Assembly: GCA_035297145.1 (NCBI GenBank)
Contig: DATGZN010000085.1
Location: 1 to 64,000 of the forward strand
From: QHXW01 sp035297145
GTDB lineage: Bacteria > Acidobacteriota > Terriglobia > Bryobacterales > Bryobacteraceae
DNA: 64,000 nucleotides
Direction: 5' to 3'
A model generated the notes under the pieces. The model had not been told where the DNA came from. It saw only the letters and a list, made by a program, of their open reading frames with translations, and did not search any database. Both the position numbers and the translations under genes were made by a program. Below, one piece after another: positions 8,139 to 16,618 of the stretch (position 1 is the stretch's first letter; each line of letters begins with the position of its first letter).

Positions 8139-9992
8139 GTGTGCGTTGCAGGTGATGCCGGGGCATCCCACTACGCCGGTGCGCAAGTCTGCATCTCCTG
8201 TCACAAAGAAATTGGAGCTAGTCAAGCCAACACGGCGATGGCCAAGACGTGGCACGGGTCTGTGACGTCGTTATTACCACGAGACTATGCGGGCCGTGTG
8301 GCGGAAGGCACTCTGGTATACGAGATCCGGCGCGACGGCGATCAATTCGTGTACTCGACGCTAGTGCCGCCTGCTCCCAAAGTGACGCTGCCTGTTCAGG
8401 TGATCATGGGCGGAGAGCGGCATGGGCTGAGCTTTCTTGTTTCCATCGAAAAACTCGGCGGCATTCCACTGGAGCGCCGGGCGCTGATCGAAGCCCGATA
8501 CGTCTACAACACGCCGCATCACGCTTTGGCGCTTTCACCGGGTTTTCCCACGGAAACCCCGCGATCTTACGAAACCGCATTTGGCCGCACGATCAGCCCG
8601 ACATTCGAGAAGAAGTGCCTCACGTGCCACGGCGAGCCGGAAACGCTGGGGGCGGGAAAGCAAGGCGGCGTGCATTGCGAGAGCTGCCACGGACCAGGCG
8701 CGGAGCATGTGCAGGCGATCAGCCAAGGCAAGACAACGGGCATCGTGAATCCGAGAAAGCTCCCGGCAGACGAGAGTCTGGAGATCTGCGCCCAATGCCA
8801 TGTCGGATTTTCGTTTCACTCCGATCCTTTGCCGAAGGAGTTGCTGGTTTCGAGCCAGGTACCGGCGCTGCGCAGCTCCGAGTGCTTCATCCAAAGCGGC
8901 AAGGGGTTCGGATGCGCGGCGTGCCACAATCCGCATCGGGACGCGCCGCGTGCAGAGGTGATCAAGGCTTCGATGCGAGCGTGCCTGGGCTGCCATTCGA
9001 GCCAAGTCCAGCAGCACGCAGGCATTTGTCCGGTGAACGCGAATACAGGCTGCATCGAGTGTCACATGCCAGTGACGGATGCGGGTGTGTTCCGGCTGAC
9101 GGACCACTGGATACGGGTGCATCCGGTGCAAGGCGGGACCGCAACGAGGCAGGATGAGAGTCTGCGATCGCAGGTCCGTCCATTGCGGGAGTTTCTGCGC
9201 ATCATCGTCACGGACAACCAGACAAAGGCAGACCTCGCGATGGAGCGGCTCGCGAAGGGCGACGCGTTTTTTGAGGTGGCGCACGATGTTTCGATGGATG
9301 CGACGGCGCCGGGCGGCGGTTACATCGGAGAGAGCTGGCTGGCGCAGATGGACCCAAGATTGGCAGCAGCGTCGGCAAAGCTGAGGCATGGTGAAACGAG
9401 CGGCACGGTCGATATGGGAGATCGCTGGATCATACTGCAACGGATGCCGCGCGATTTCAAGTTGGACGCCGAGCGACTGTTTGAGCAAGCAACCGCGCTG
9501 AAGGCACGCGGCGATGTCAAGGGCGCTCTGGAAGAAGACCAGGAGGCGCTCAAGATCTATCCTTTTTTTCTGCGGGCTCTCATCTTCATGGGCGTGACGT
9601 TGGGTGAGACTGGCAGCGTGCAACGAGGTTCCGAGGTACTGGATCTCGCGGCACGCATTTATCCGAAGGATTCGACGACGCAGTTCGATCTCGGGCTGAC
9701 TCTGGGTGGTCTTGGGAATCACCCTGGGCAGATTGGGGCTTTTCGCCGTGCCATCGCTTTAGACCCGGATAACGTTGCTGTGTACGAGAACTTGGGAGCA
9801 GCGTTATATGGCTCTGGGGATTGGCAAGGCGCTCTTGATGCGTGTAGAGAGGGACTGACAATCGATCCGCTATCTGCGAAACTGTACTTCAACCTGAGCA
9901 TGATGCTGGCGGAGCATGGCGACACTCCTGGTGCGGAGCGCGCGAAGGCTCTAGCGAAGCAGATCGATCCGGAGATTGCGGCGGGGAAATAG
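8139..9992 (+). CDS. Seven-haem cytochrome c with C-terminal TPR repeats
   Basis: Seven CxxCH haem c attachment motifs are present: CISCH, CLTCH, CESCH, CAQCH, CAACH, CLGCH and CIECH, all in the first 310 residues. From about residue 440 on there are TPR-like repeats (DLGLTLGGLGNHPGQIGAF, VYENLGAALYGSGDWQGAL). It is likely a periplasmic electron-transfer protein or reductase that docks a partner through the TPRs; the redox partner is unknown. The start is unclear. The GTG at 8139 gives no export signal, yet the in-frame sequence upstream (from about 8083) reads KIFQIWALLAIATIVCVAG, a good signal peptide, but has no ATG, GTG or TTG. A CTG at about 8086 may be the real start. The ccm operon at 26-33 kb could supply its haems. 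Confidence 0.85.
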   Translation: MCVAGDAGASHYAGAQVCISCHKEIGASQANTAMAKTWHGSVTSLLPRDYAGRVAEGTLVYEIRRDGDQFVYSTLVPPAPKVTLPVQVIMGGERHGLSFLVSIEKLGGIPLERRALIEARYVYNTPHHALALSPGFPTETPRSYETAFGRTISPTFEKKCLTCHGEPETLGAGKQGGVHCESCHGPGAEHVQAISQGKTTGIVNPRKLPADESLEICAQCHVGFSFHSDPLPKELLVSSQVPALRSSECFIQSGKGFGCAACHNPHRDAPRAEVIKASMRACLGCHSSQVQQHAGICPVNANTGCIECHMPVTDAGVFRLTDHWIRVHPVQGGTATRQDESLRSQVRPLREFLRIIVTDNQTKADLAMERLAKGDAFFEVAHDVSMDATAPGGGYIGESWLAQMDPRLAAASAKLRHGETSGTVDMGDRWIILQRMPRDFKLDAERLFEQATALKARGDVKGALEEDQEALKIYPFFLRALIFMGVTLGETGSVQRGSEVLDLAARIYPKDSTTQFDLGLTLGGLGNHPGQIGAFRRAIALDPDNVAVYENLGAALYGSGDWQGALDACREGLTIDPLSAKLYFNLSMMLAEHGDTPGAERAKALAKQIDPEIAAGK

Positions 9993-10005
9993 GCGGCCTG
10001 CCGCC
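9992..10005. terminator. Possible hairpin between convergent genes
   Basis: GGCGG, a four-base loop CCTG, and CCGCC form a short GC hairpin exactly where the cytochrome gene and the convergent TPR gene end. There is no T-tract on either side, so intrinsic termination is only a possibility. Confidence 0.25.
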
Positions 10006-11172
10006 CTAATGCGCGGCTTCCTTGTTCTGGATCACTTCATGAACGCGCTCGGCGGTAGCGGCGCGGGCGCTCTCTTCCAGTTTGCTGAAGATTTGCATTT
10101 CGGCTTGTGCATCCTGCGTGCGGCCCAGAGCGCGATACACTTTGGAGAGTAAGAAATGCGGGCCGGGCTCGGCGGGCGCGGCTTTCACCGCGGCTTCGAG
10201 ATCGGCCGCGGCTTCGCGGTTGCGGTTGAGTTTGATCAAGACGCGGGCGCGGTCAACGCGAGCGTCGGTGAGGTTGGGACACTGGGTGAGTCCCTTGTTG
10301 ATTTCGTCCAGGGCCTGCTGGGGATCGCCGTTCTTTTGCAGAACCGCGCTGCCCATTTTCCAGTGCGCCCGGCAATTGGCGTTATCGACGGTAAGTTCGG
10401 CCTGAAACTGGTCTGCAGCCGAGTCCCACTGCGAGAGGCTGAAATAGGCATCACCGAGCTTGTAATGCGTGCCGGCGCGCTGCGGCGCCATCTCCACGGC
10501 TTTCTTCAGCTCCACCACGGCCCCGTCGTAATTGTTCATGCTTTCCATGACTTCGGCGGAGAGTTCGTGTGAGAGGGCAGAATCGGGGTCGATCGCATTC
10601 ATTTTCGCCAGCGACTGCTCCGACAGCTTCATGTAAATTTTGGCGAGCAGGTACCAGGCCTCCTGGTTCTTGGGCTGCTGGCCGGCGAGCTGGCGCAAAT
10701 GCGTGGCAGCGGCTTCGTAATCGCCCAGCATGCTCAGATCCTTGGCGAGAAAAAGCTGCGCGTTTGCGTCATTGGGATTGGCGCGGACGGCCGCTTCGAG
10801 CCGCGGGCGCGCCTTGGCGTAATCCGCCATCTCATAAAGCGAAATGCCGAGAAGGGCCGAGGCCGACGGCATGTTGGCATTCACCTTGAGGCCTTGCTCG
10901 AGCGTCGCGGCGGCTTTTTGGTAGTCGCGCTGGCGAAAATAGAGCGCGCCAAGATTGTTGTAGGCGGCCGCGAGACCCCGTTCCAGGCGCAGCATTTCCT
11001 CATATTTGGCGATGGCGCCGGCAATGTCGCCCTGAGACTGGGCAGCTTTCGCCTCACTGTAGAGCGCCTGCACGCGGGCGTCTTTGCCGGCGGGTTCCGA
11101 CTGCGCCGGAAGCCTTGCGGGACCCGACAAAGCAAGCACCGGAAGCAAGATAGTGAACAGGCGAAGGGTCAC
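10006..11172 (-). CDS. Exported TPR protein
   Basis: I place the start at GTG 11172, because translation from there gives a clean signal peptide (VTLRLFTILLPVLALSGP, cleavage after LPAQ); the longer open frame to 11307 overlaps the divergent gene. The mature protein of about 365 residues is a run of TPRs: GDIAGAIAKYEEMLRLE, AAYNNLGALYFRQRDYQKA, THYKLGDAYFSLSQWDSAA and PHFLLSKVYRALGRTQDA. The spacing of 34 residues is regular. It is probably a periplasmic scaffold. The gene is divergent from the FG-GAP/ASPIC gene, with start codons only 37 bases apart, so their promoters must overlap, which suggests joint control. The target is unknown. Confidence 0.85.
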   Translation of the reverse strand: MTLRLFTILLPVLALSGPARLPAQSEPAGKDARVQALYSEAKAAQSQGDIAGAIAKYEEMLRLERGLAAAYNNLGALYFRQRDYQKAAATLEQGLKVNANMPSASALLGISLYEMADYAKARPRLEAAVRANPNDANAQLFLAKDLSMLGDYEAAATHLRQLAGQQPKNQEAWYLLAKIYMKLSEQSLAKMNAIDPDSALSHELSAEVMESMNNYDGAVVELKKAVEMAPQRAGTHYKLGDAYFSLSQWDSAADQFQAELTVDNANCRAHWKMGSAVLQKNGDPQQALDEINKGLTQCPNLTDARVDRARVLIKLNRNREAAADLEAAVKAAPAEPGPHFLLSKVYRALGRTQDAQAEMQIFSKLEESARAATAERVHEVIQNKEAAH

Positions 11173-11209
11173 TCTTCGATTATCGTTGCTATACACTGGT
11201 ACGGTAAAG

Positions 11210-12880
11210 ATGAAACTGCGCCACGCGGCTGTTGTGACTGCTCTCGTGGCTCCTCCCGTTTTCGCGATTCTATCTTTGGCCGGTAGTTTGGCGCCCATCG
11301 AGTTCACCGAAGTGGCTACGGCCGCCGGACTTCACGCTGAAATGCGATGCGGCGGCGCGGAGAAACACTGGATACCCGAGGCGAACGGAAGCGGCGCAGC
11401 GTGGCTCGACTACGACAACGACGGACTGATGGATTTGCTCATTGTGAACGGCTCCGGCATGGATGAGCTGCGCCGGGTGGTAGCGGGACAAGCGCCCGCG
11501 CCGGCTAAGAACGGCGTTTATCTGTTCCACAATCTGGGAAATGGGAAGTTTGAAGATGTGACCGAGCGCGCGGGACTCGCGAATGCCTACTGGGGAACGG
11601 GCGCCAATGCCGCCGACTACAACAATGACGGCTACACAGACATTCTGATCACCACCATAGGTGTCGACTTGCTTTACAAGAACAATGGCAACGGAACGTT
11701 CACGGAGGTCGGAAGAGCAGCGGGATTGAGCCGCAATGTGGAATGGCACACAGGGAGTGCGTTCGGCGACTTCGACGGAGACGGGTACCTGGATCTTTAC
11801 ATAGCCAGTTATATCGATATTCACTCGATTTCCCTCAAAGAGCCCGCTCCCGTGTGTTCTTACATGGGAATTTCAGGTTTTTGCGGGCCGATCGGCATGA
11901 AGGGCGGGCATGGAATTCTATACCACAACAACGGTGACGGGACGTTCACCGATGTGACAACGAAGGCTGGTATCGCGGCCGCGGGAATCTCACATGGTTT
12001 CGCGGCGGTGTTCGACGATTTCAATCAAGACGGGAAGGCCGATCTCTTTGTGGCCAACGATTCCGATCCGAACTTTCTCTTCTTGAATCAGGGGAACGGC
12101 ACGTTCAAGGAATCCGCCATGGAACGCGGTGTGGCAGTGAACGGCAACGGCACCACACAATCGAACATGGGAGTGGCCATCGCCGATCTCGACAACCAGG
12201 GACGGCTCGCGGTTCTGATCACGACGTTTTTCGATGATTACTTTCCGCTCTTTCGGCAGGACAAATCCGGTTACTTCGACGATCAGGCGCTGGAAGCTGG
12301 AATCGCGCCGGCCACCAAGCCATACCTCGGCTGGGCCTGCGGGTTTGCGGACTTCGCCAACGATGGCCGGCGGGATCTGTGGCTCGCCAACGGCCATGTG
12401 TACCCAAAGTCGCCGCATTATTTTCAACCATTCGTGGTAATGCAAAATCAGGGTGGAAAATTTGCAACGGTTTTTCGATATCCCGCGGCCCCCGACAACA
12501 GCTACCGCGGCGGCTGTGCGGGAGATTTCGATAACGATGGGCGCATCGACGTAGCGGTGCTGCCGATCGCGGGGCAGCCTTTGCTGTTTCAGAACAAGAC
12601 GGCGAACGGGAACGCCTGGGTTGGTTTTCTGCTTCGTGGTACACGCAGCAATCGCGATGGAATTGGCGCGAGCGCCGAGGTCACCGCGTGCGGACAAACG
12701 CAGTTCGAGACTGTGCGCAACGGCGGCAGCTATCTCTCGCGCAATGATCCACGCGTGCATTTTGGGCTGGGTCCCTGCTCGAAACCGGTGCGTGCGATTA
12801 TCAAGTGGCCGAGCGGGGCGGTGCAAACGCTGAGTCAAGTGGCCGTGGGTCGCTATATGACGATCGAGGAGCCGCGATAG
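11210..12880 (+). CDS. FG-GAP/VCBS repeat protein with ASPIC/UnbV domain
   Basis: This is a CRTAC1-type exported protein. From the ATG at 11210 it has a signal peptide (MKLRHAAVVTALVAPPVF), then seven-bladed-propeller repeats with calcium-binding DxDxDGxxD loops: DYDNDGLMDLLI, DYNNDGYTDILI, DFDGDGYLDLYI, DFNQDGKADLFV, DFANDGRRDLWL and DFDNDGRIDVAV. The C-terminal 75 residues (GIGASAEVTACGQTQF, GSYLSRNDPRVHFGLG, IKWPSGAVQTL) are the ASPIC/UnbV domain. The family is abundant in Acidobacteriota and Planctomycetota; its substrate is not known, though adhesion or carbohydrate binding is often supposed. Together with the divergent TPR protein it forms a pairing seen repeatedly in such genomes. Confidence 0.92.
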   Translation: MKLRHAAVVTALVAPPVFAILSLAGSLAPIEFTEVATAAGLHAEMRCGGAEKHWIPEANGSGAAWLDYDNDGLMDLLIVNGSGMDELRRVVAGQAPAPAKNGVYLFHNLGNGKFEDVTERAGLANAYWGTGANAADYNNDGYTDILITTIGVDLLYKNNGNGTFTEVGRAAGLSRNVEWHTGSAFGDFDGDGYLDLYIASYIDIHSISLKEPAPVCSYMGISGFCGPIGMKGGHGILYHNNGDGTFTDVTTKAGIAAAGISHGFAAVFDDFNQDGKADLFVANDSDPNFLFLNQGNGTFKESAMERGVAVNGNGTTQSNMGVAIADLDNQGRLAVLITTFFDDYFPLFRQDKSGYFDDQALEAGIAPATKPYLGWACGFADFANDGRRDLWLANGHVYPKSPHYFQPFVVMQNQGGKFATVFRYPAAPDNSYRGGCAGDFDNDGRIDVAVLPIAGQPLLFQNKTANGNAWVGFLLRGTRSNRDGIGASAEVTACGQTQFETVRNGGSYLSRNDPRVHFGLGPCSKPVRAIIKWPSGAVQTLSQVAVGRYMTIEEPR

Positions 12881-13362
12881 TCCGCTGATGACGGCACGCC
12901 AAAGATTCCGCGTCCTCTGCCTTGCGTGCCTGACCGGTGGCCTTGTCAGAAAGCGGATGGCATGGGGCCCTTAGCAACAGTTATGGCAGCCCCAGGAGAG
13001 AAGACAGGCGCAGCTTCCACGATTCCGTTGCGGGGCGGTTTTCGATAACCCGGGTTTTCCGGCCATTGGCACAGTTTCCGAGGGGATCATCCAGCAACTG
13101 CGAGTGAACTACCTCAGCAGCCAAGTTGGTCTGACGAACTCCAGGCGCTCCGAAACATTGGCGGTCCCTAACCACCTGTACCCGATTGGCGCTACACCCG
13201 TTACAATCGGTTGAGAAAGGAAACTCCTTGCGCTATCGCGGCTTTCCCATTGCAACGATTCTCCGCCACGAGCTCGCAGCGAGGCGCTCTGGAAGCCATG
13301 GCGGCAGGCCATTCAGGGCCAACTGGAGTTCCTCGCCTCTAGCAGATGCTTCGAAACCCGGG
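12881..13362 (+). other. Gap with a decayed coding fragment
   Basis: No complete gene is visible. One frame stays open for about 60 codons (about 13035-13214) and reads like protein, including NPGFPAIGTVSEGIIQQLRV and NHLYPIGATPVTIG before a TGA, but no start codon with an acceptable ribosome site precedes it and I do not recognise it. It marks the beginning of the accessory block. Confidence 0.35.
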
Positions 13363-14778
13363 ATGCGCAAACTCATCTTGAGTAATTACCAGTCCCCCGG
13401 TGACATCGTCATGCTGACGGCCGCCGTGCGCGATTTGCACCGAACGTATCCTGGCGACTTCCTGACCGATGTCCGCACGCCCTGCGCCCATCTCTGGGAG
13501 AATAACCCGTACATAACGGCGCTCGATGCAAGCGAGCAAGGGGTGGAAACCGTCGACTGCCAATACCCGCTGATTGATCGTAGCAACCACGAGCCTTGGC
13601 ATTTCCTGCACGGATTTCTCGACTTTCTGAACCGCCGCCTGGGCTTGCAAATTGCGCTCACGGATTTTAGGGGCGATATCCATATCTCCGCGTCCGAAAA
13701 GTCTTGGATGTCACAGGTGCAGGAGATGACTGGCGATCCGATCCCGTTCTGGATCGTCAACGCCGGAGGTAAGTTCGATTACACCATCAAGTGGTGGGAA
13801 ACTGCGCGCTATCAGAAAGTCGTGGACCATTTCCGCAGGAGGATTCTTTTCGTTCAAATCGGCGAGCAAGGGCACTATCATCCTCCGCTTCGCGGAGTAA
13901 TCGATCTTCGGGGAAAGACAGATCTCCGCCAGCTCATCCGCCTGGTGTACCATGCGCAAGGAGTTCTGGGACCGGTGAGCTTGCCGATGCACTTGGCCGC
14001 CGCGATCGAAACCAGGGCGGGAATGCCCAAAAATCGGCCATGCGTTGTGATCGCCGGGGGCCGGGAGCCTCCTAACTGGGAGGCATATCCGCATCACCAA
14101 TTTATTCACACTGTGGGCGCGCTTCGTTGCTGCGACAATGGGGGCTGCTGGAAATCCAGGACAATTCCGCTCGGCGACGGCGACCCGAAGGATGATCCCG
14201 GCAGCCTATGCGTGGACGTGGTTGGCGCCTTGCCACGCTGCATGGACATGGTGACGGCGGACGAAGCCATCCGGCGAATCGAGTCGTACTTTATCGGCGG
14301 GGCGGTAGACTATCTCACCCCGGAGGAGTCCGCTGCATTGGATGGTGTTGTGTGGCCCGGCGCGATAGCACTCGGGCAAACGCTTCGCTATTCTTTGCAA
14401 GTCCGAGGGATTCCGCGTGGACCGATGTTGACGACCCGCCGGCAACAGCTCGCGGTATTTTCGCAGGTGGAATTGCGAGAGTTCGAGGACTGGATGCTTG
14501 TGCATCTAAGGAAATTCTTCCCCGCGCAGTGTGCCGCGGCCGGCGATGAGGGCGTTCGGGAGATGGCGCGGCACGGAATCGAGCGTGCTGGCGTGTACGG
14601 AATTAAGTCCAGACGCGATGTCTGCAAATATATCGATCTGATGACTGTCTTCGGACGAGATTTCGACACGGATAAGCGCCATCGGTGGGCGCGCGAGATT
14701 TTGAAACAGCGCGGCAAACCAGACGCAAAGATGGAGAGCCTGCTGCGGGCGGCGAAACTCCGCCTGGGCAAGGGATAG
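13363..14778 (+). CDS. Family 9 (heptosyltransferase-like) glycosyltransferase fused to a DUF4123-associated tail domain
   Basis: From the ATG at 13363 the protein has 471 residues. Residues 1-310 look like a GT9 enzyme, ADP-heptose:LPS heptosyltransferase type: MRKLILSNYQSPGDIVMLTA at the start, FWIVNAGGKFDYTIKWW, and GPVSLPMHLAAAIE, the usual donor-site region. A Cys-rich stretch follows (RCCDNGGCWKS, then LC and RCM), which could bind a metal. Residues 357-471 are a separate helical domain (QLAVFSQVELREFEDWM, RRDVCKYIDLMTVFGRDFD) that is also the C-terminus of the DUF4123 protein at 21587-22600. In my knowledge that tail occurs in type VI secretion adaptor contexts. A longer frame begins at 13186 but lacks protein character. 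The gene opens a run of co-directional accessory genes. Function of the fusion: unknown. Confidence 0.8.
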   Translation: MRKLILSNYQSPGDIVMLTAAVRDLHRTYPGDFLTDVRTPCAHLWENNPYITALDASEQGVETVDCQYPLIDRSNHEPWHFLHGFLDFLNRRLGLQIALTDFRGDIHISASEKSWMSQVQEMTGDPIPFWIVNAGGKFDYTIKWWETARYQKVVDHFRRRILFVQIGEQGHYHPPLRGVIDLRGKTDLRQLIRLVYHAQGVLGPVSLPMHLAAAIETRAGMPKNRPCVVIAGGREPPNWEAYPHHQFIHTVGALRCCDNGGCWKSRTIPLGDGDPKDDPGSLCVDVVGALPRCMDMVTADEAIRRIESYFIGGAVDYLTPEESAALDGVVWPGAIALGQTLRYSLQVRGIPRGPMLTTRRQQLAVFSQVELREFEDWMLVHLRKFFPAQCAAAGDEGVREMARHGIERAGVYGIKSRRDVCKYIDLMTVFGRDFDTDKRHRWAREILKQRGKPDAKMESLLRAAKLRLGKG

Positions 14779-14788
14779 CCTCGCGTTT

Positions 14789-15373
14789 ATGACTCCCGAC
14801 CCAACTTCTTCGTCACAGGCTTTGGACGCCGCGGCAAGCGACGCTGACGCTAATGCCGGGGAGGGGAACGTAGGAGATCCGGTGGCGCCGTGCGGGGGAG
14901 CTTCGGCGCCAGCGTCAAGCTCGTTTCCCTCCTCGAGTCCCTCGTCGTGCAGTTCGCCTAGCAGTAGTCCCTCGTCTGCGTCCAGGGGTGGTTCCTCGTC
15001 CACGTCCAGCAGCGGTTCCTCGTCCCGGTCGAGCAGTAGTTCCTCGCCTACGGCCTCGCTCTGGGTCCGCCTCGACTTAACGCCAGAGGAGGCCGCCAAC
15101 GAGACTGGAAGCTTGCGGCTGCACAGCACGACGGGCGGGTATGATAAAACAATTCCTATTTCCAAGTATTATGAAAACCGAGCGTCCGACGGCACCGTTG
15201 ATGTGCATTTTGACAACGTCCCGACAACAGACCGCTATAATTTTACTTACATCGGCGCCGATGGAACCGAAACGATGATCGACCAGAACACTGCATTCCA
15301 GGACCTGCAAGACACTTCGCAGGCTACGCAAGATAACGGTGCGCCGGCACCGACGCCGGGGCCGCAGCCATGA
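14789..15373 (+). CDS. Ser-rich linker protein with a small C-terminal beta domain
   Basis: The gene starts 10 bases after the glycosyltransferase fusion and overlaps the next gene by four bases (ATGA), so translation is coupled. The first 90 residues are low complexity, dominated by Ser with Pro and Ala (for example SSTSSSGSSSRSSSSSSP). The next 70 residues form a compact domain: LWVRLDLTPEEAANETGS, LRLHSTTGGYDKT, DVHFDNVPTTDRYNFTYI. This layout, L-R-L-x-L-x-P-x-x-A followed by a strand-rich part with a Y-x-F-x-Y-x-G-A-D-G end, resembles small proteins beside VgrG/DUF4123 genes, but I cannot name the family. The Ser-rich part may be a flexible tether. Acts with the next gene, probably. Confidence 0.6.
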   Translation: MTPDPTSSSQALDAAASDADANAGEGNVGDPVAPCGGASAPASSSFPSSSPSSCSSPSSSPSSASRGGSSSTSSSGSSSRSSSSSSPTASLWVRLDLTPEEAANETGSLRLHSTTGGYDKTIPISKYYENRASDGTVDVHFDNVPTTDRYNFTYIGADGTETMIDQNTAFQDLQDTSQATQDNGAPAPTPGPQP

Positions 15374-16614
15374 GCAATCCGGACTCTCCTGATTCGAATT
15401 TACCTACGTCGACCGGGTTCCTGCCCGGCCTATCACGTGCGGGTATCATGAAGTTCCTCAGCTTTAGAAAAAGAATCACGAGCATCACGGTGCTCCGGGT
15501 TACGTTTAAGACGGATCATAACCTGATGACCACCAATAACTCCGATTGGACGAACTCCGGTTCAACGTTTGCAAAGCCCGATTGGACATCCGGAAACCCC
15601 AGTAACCCGATTAGCCACGAGCAGAACAAGAAAGCCGCTGTGCAGGTAGATCTTCAAGTTAGTCCGCCAAATGCGGAAGTGACCGATGGCGACCTCACCG
15701 GGACGTTCAGTGCGGGCCAGTTCAAACCGATTTTCCCGCCAGTGAAATTCCAAGGTGGCCCCGTATCCGTTAGCGTCCAAATGACCGCACCTCTTCCCAA
15801 CCAGGTCGAGAAGCTCACGGATGACATTAGATGGTCGGTGAGTACGACTGAAGATGGGCCGTTTGAAGCTGGCTCCTCCTTGAGCCACACGATCTATCTG
15901 ACCATGGGCACCCCCGTCAACGCGCCGACTCGTGAGGCCGGCATTACACTCAAGCGCATGGACAGGTCCGTTGCGTTGGTGGGAGCGGCTGGCTCGGCCG
16001 ATCCTCAGGCCATCGCCAAGTACATCACAGGGCAGTTTCCGGGCTACACCCTGAAGCCAGACCCGGCTGTCCCAGCCCAGTTTCACCACCCCTGGTATAT
16101 GGCCATGCAGGGGGAGTCAGAATCAGGCTGCGGCGCCTGGCCAGCCGCCGACTATTTCAGTCAGGAAGCAGAATGTCAGGCCATCATCCGATTCACCAGG
16201 GCGGTCATGCTGCAGGTGGGGTGCCCCGGAGACATGTCCATCGTGGTTGTGTGGGCCGACCCGAATAATAACGCCACAGTTATGGAGGGGGATTGGGACG
16301 CCGGCTCGGGGGGACTGGACGGGGTCACCAAGGTGGTCAAAGGGAAAACTTGGAGCGCAACTCTGGCTGACAACACCAGTCCGGTCAAAGTCGGACAACT
16401 CTTCGATCCCGACGACCTCGGGTTGAACAACTACGAGGCCTGCTTGAAACTGACCTACGGCGGGACGACCATGTATTATGGCGGCGGAGCCGGTGATTAC
16501 CCCACTAAGGAGCAAGTGATCACCTGTTTTCAGGCGCTGTGCTGGATTAGTATCGTAAACTTGAAAAACGGTAACCAGAAGGTGCGGATTGAGCAGATCG
16601 TGAAAAGGTACTAG
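15370..16614 (+). CDS. Putative transglutaminase-like protein of the accessory block
   Basis: The 414 residues fall in two parts. The first 200 are probably beta-sandwich (VQVDLQVSPPNAEVTDGDL, GPVSVSVQMTAPLP), reminiscent of invasin or Ig-like folds. The rest has AECQAIIRFTRAVMLQVGCP, where a Cys before a helix that ends in LGxP-like text matches the catalytic-Cys helix of transglutaminase/peptidase domains (compare G-x-C-x-D-x-A-x-L-x-x-x-L-R-x-x-G-I-P-A). A later YEACLKLTYGGTTMYYGGG could hold the other active-site parts, but no clear His-Asp pair is visible, so the assignment is tentative. It could be a secreted effector; the next gene encodes an exported protein and could be its immunity partner. 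Both are inferences from position only. Confidence 0.5.
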   Translation: MSNPDSPDSNLPTSTGFLPGLSRAGIMKFLSFRKRITSITVLRVTFKTDHNLMTTNNSDWTNSGSTFAKPDWTSGNPSNPISHEQNKKAAVQVDLQVSPPNAEVTDGDLTGTFSAGQFKPIFPPVKFQGGPVSVSVQMTAPLPNQVEKLTDDIRWSVSTTEDGPFEAGSSLSHTIYLTMGTPVNAPTREAGITLKRMDRSVALVGAAGSADPQAIAKYITGQFPGYTLKPDPAVPAQFHHPWYMAMQGESESGCGAWPAADYFSQEAECQAIIRFTRAVMLQVGCPGDMSIVVVWADPNNNATVMEGDWDAGSGGLDGVTKVVKGKTWSATLADNTSPVKVGQLFDPDDLGLNNYEACLKLTYGGTTMYYGGGAGDYPTKEQVITCFQALCWISIVNLKNGNQKVRIEQIVKRY

Positions 16615-16618
16615 CTAT

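Noticed and set aside
8535..9722. Minus-strand open frame of 395 codons
   Set aside because: Antisense to the multihaem cytochrome; no recognisable protein text.
10699..11286. Plus-strand open frame of 195 codons
   Set aside because: Antisense to the TPR gene and overlapping the FG-GAP start; no signal, no domain.
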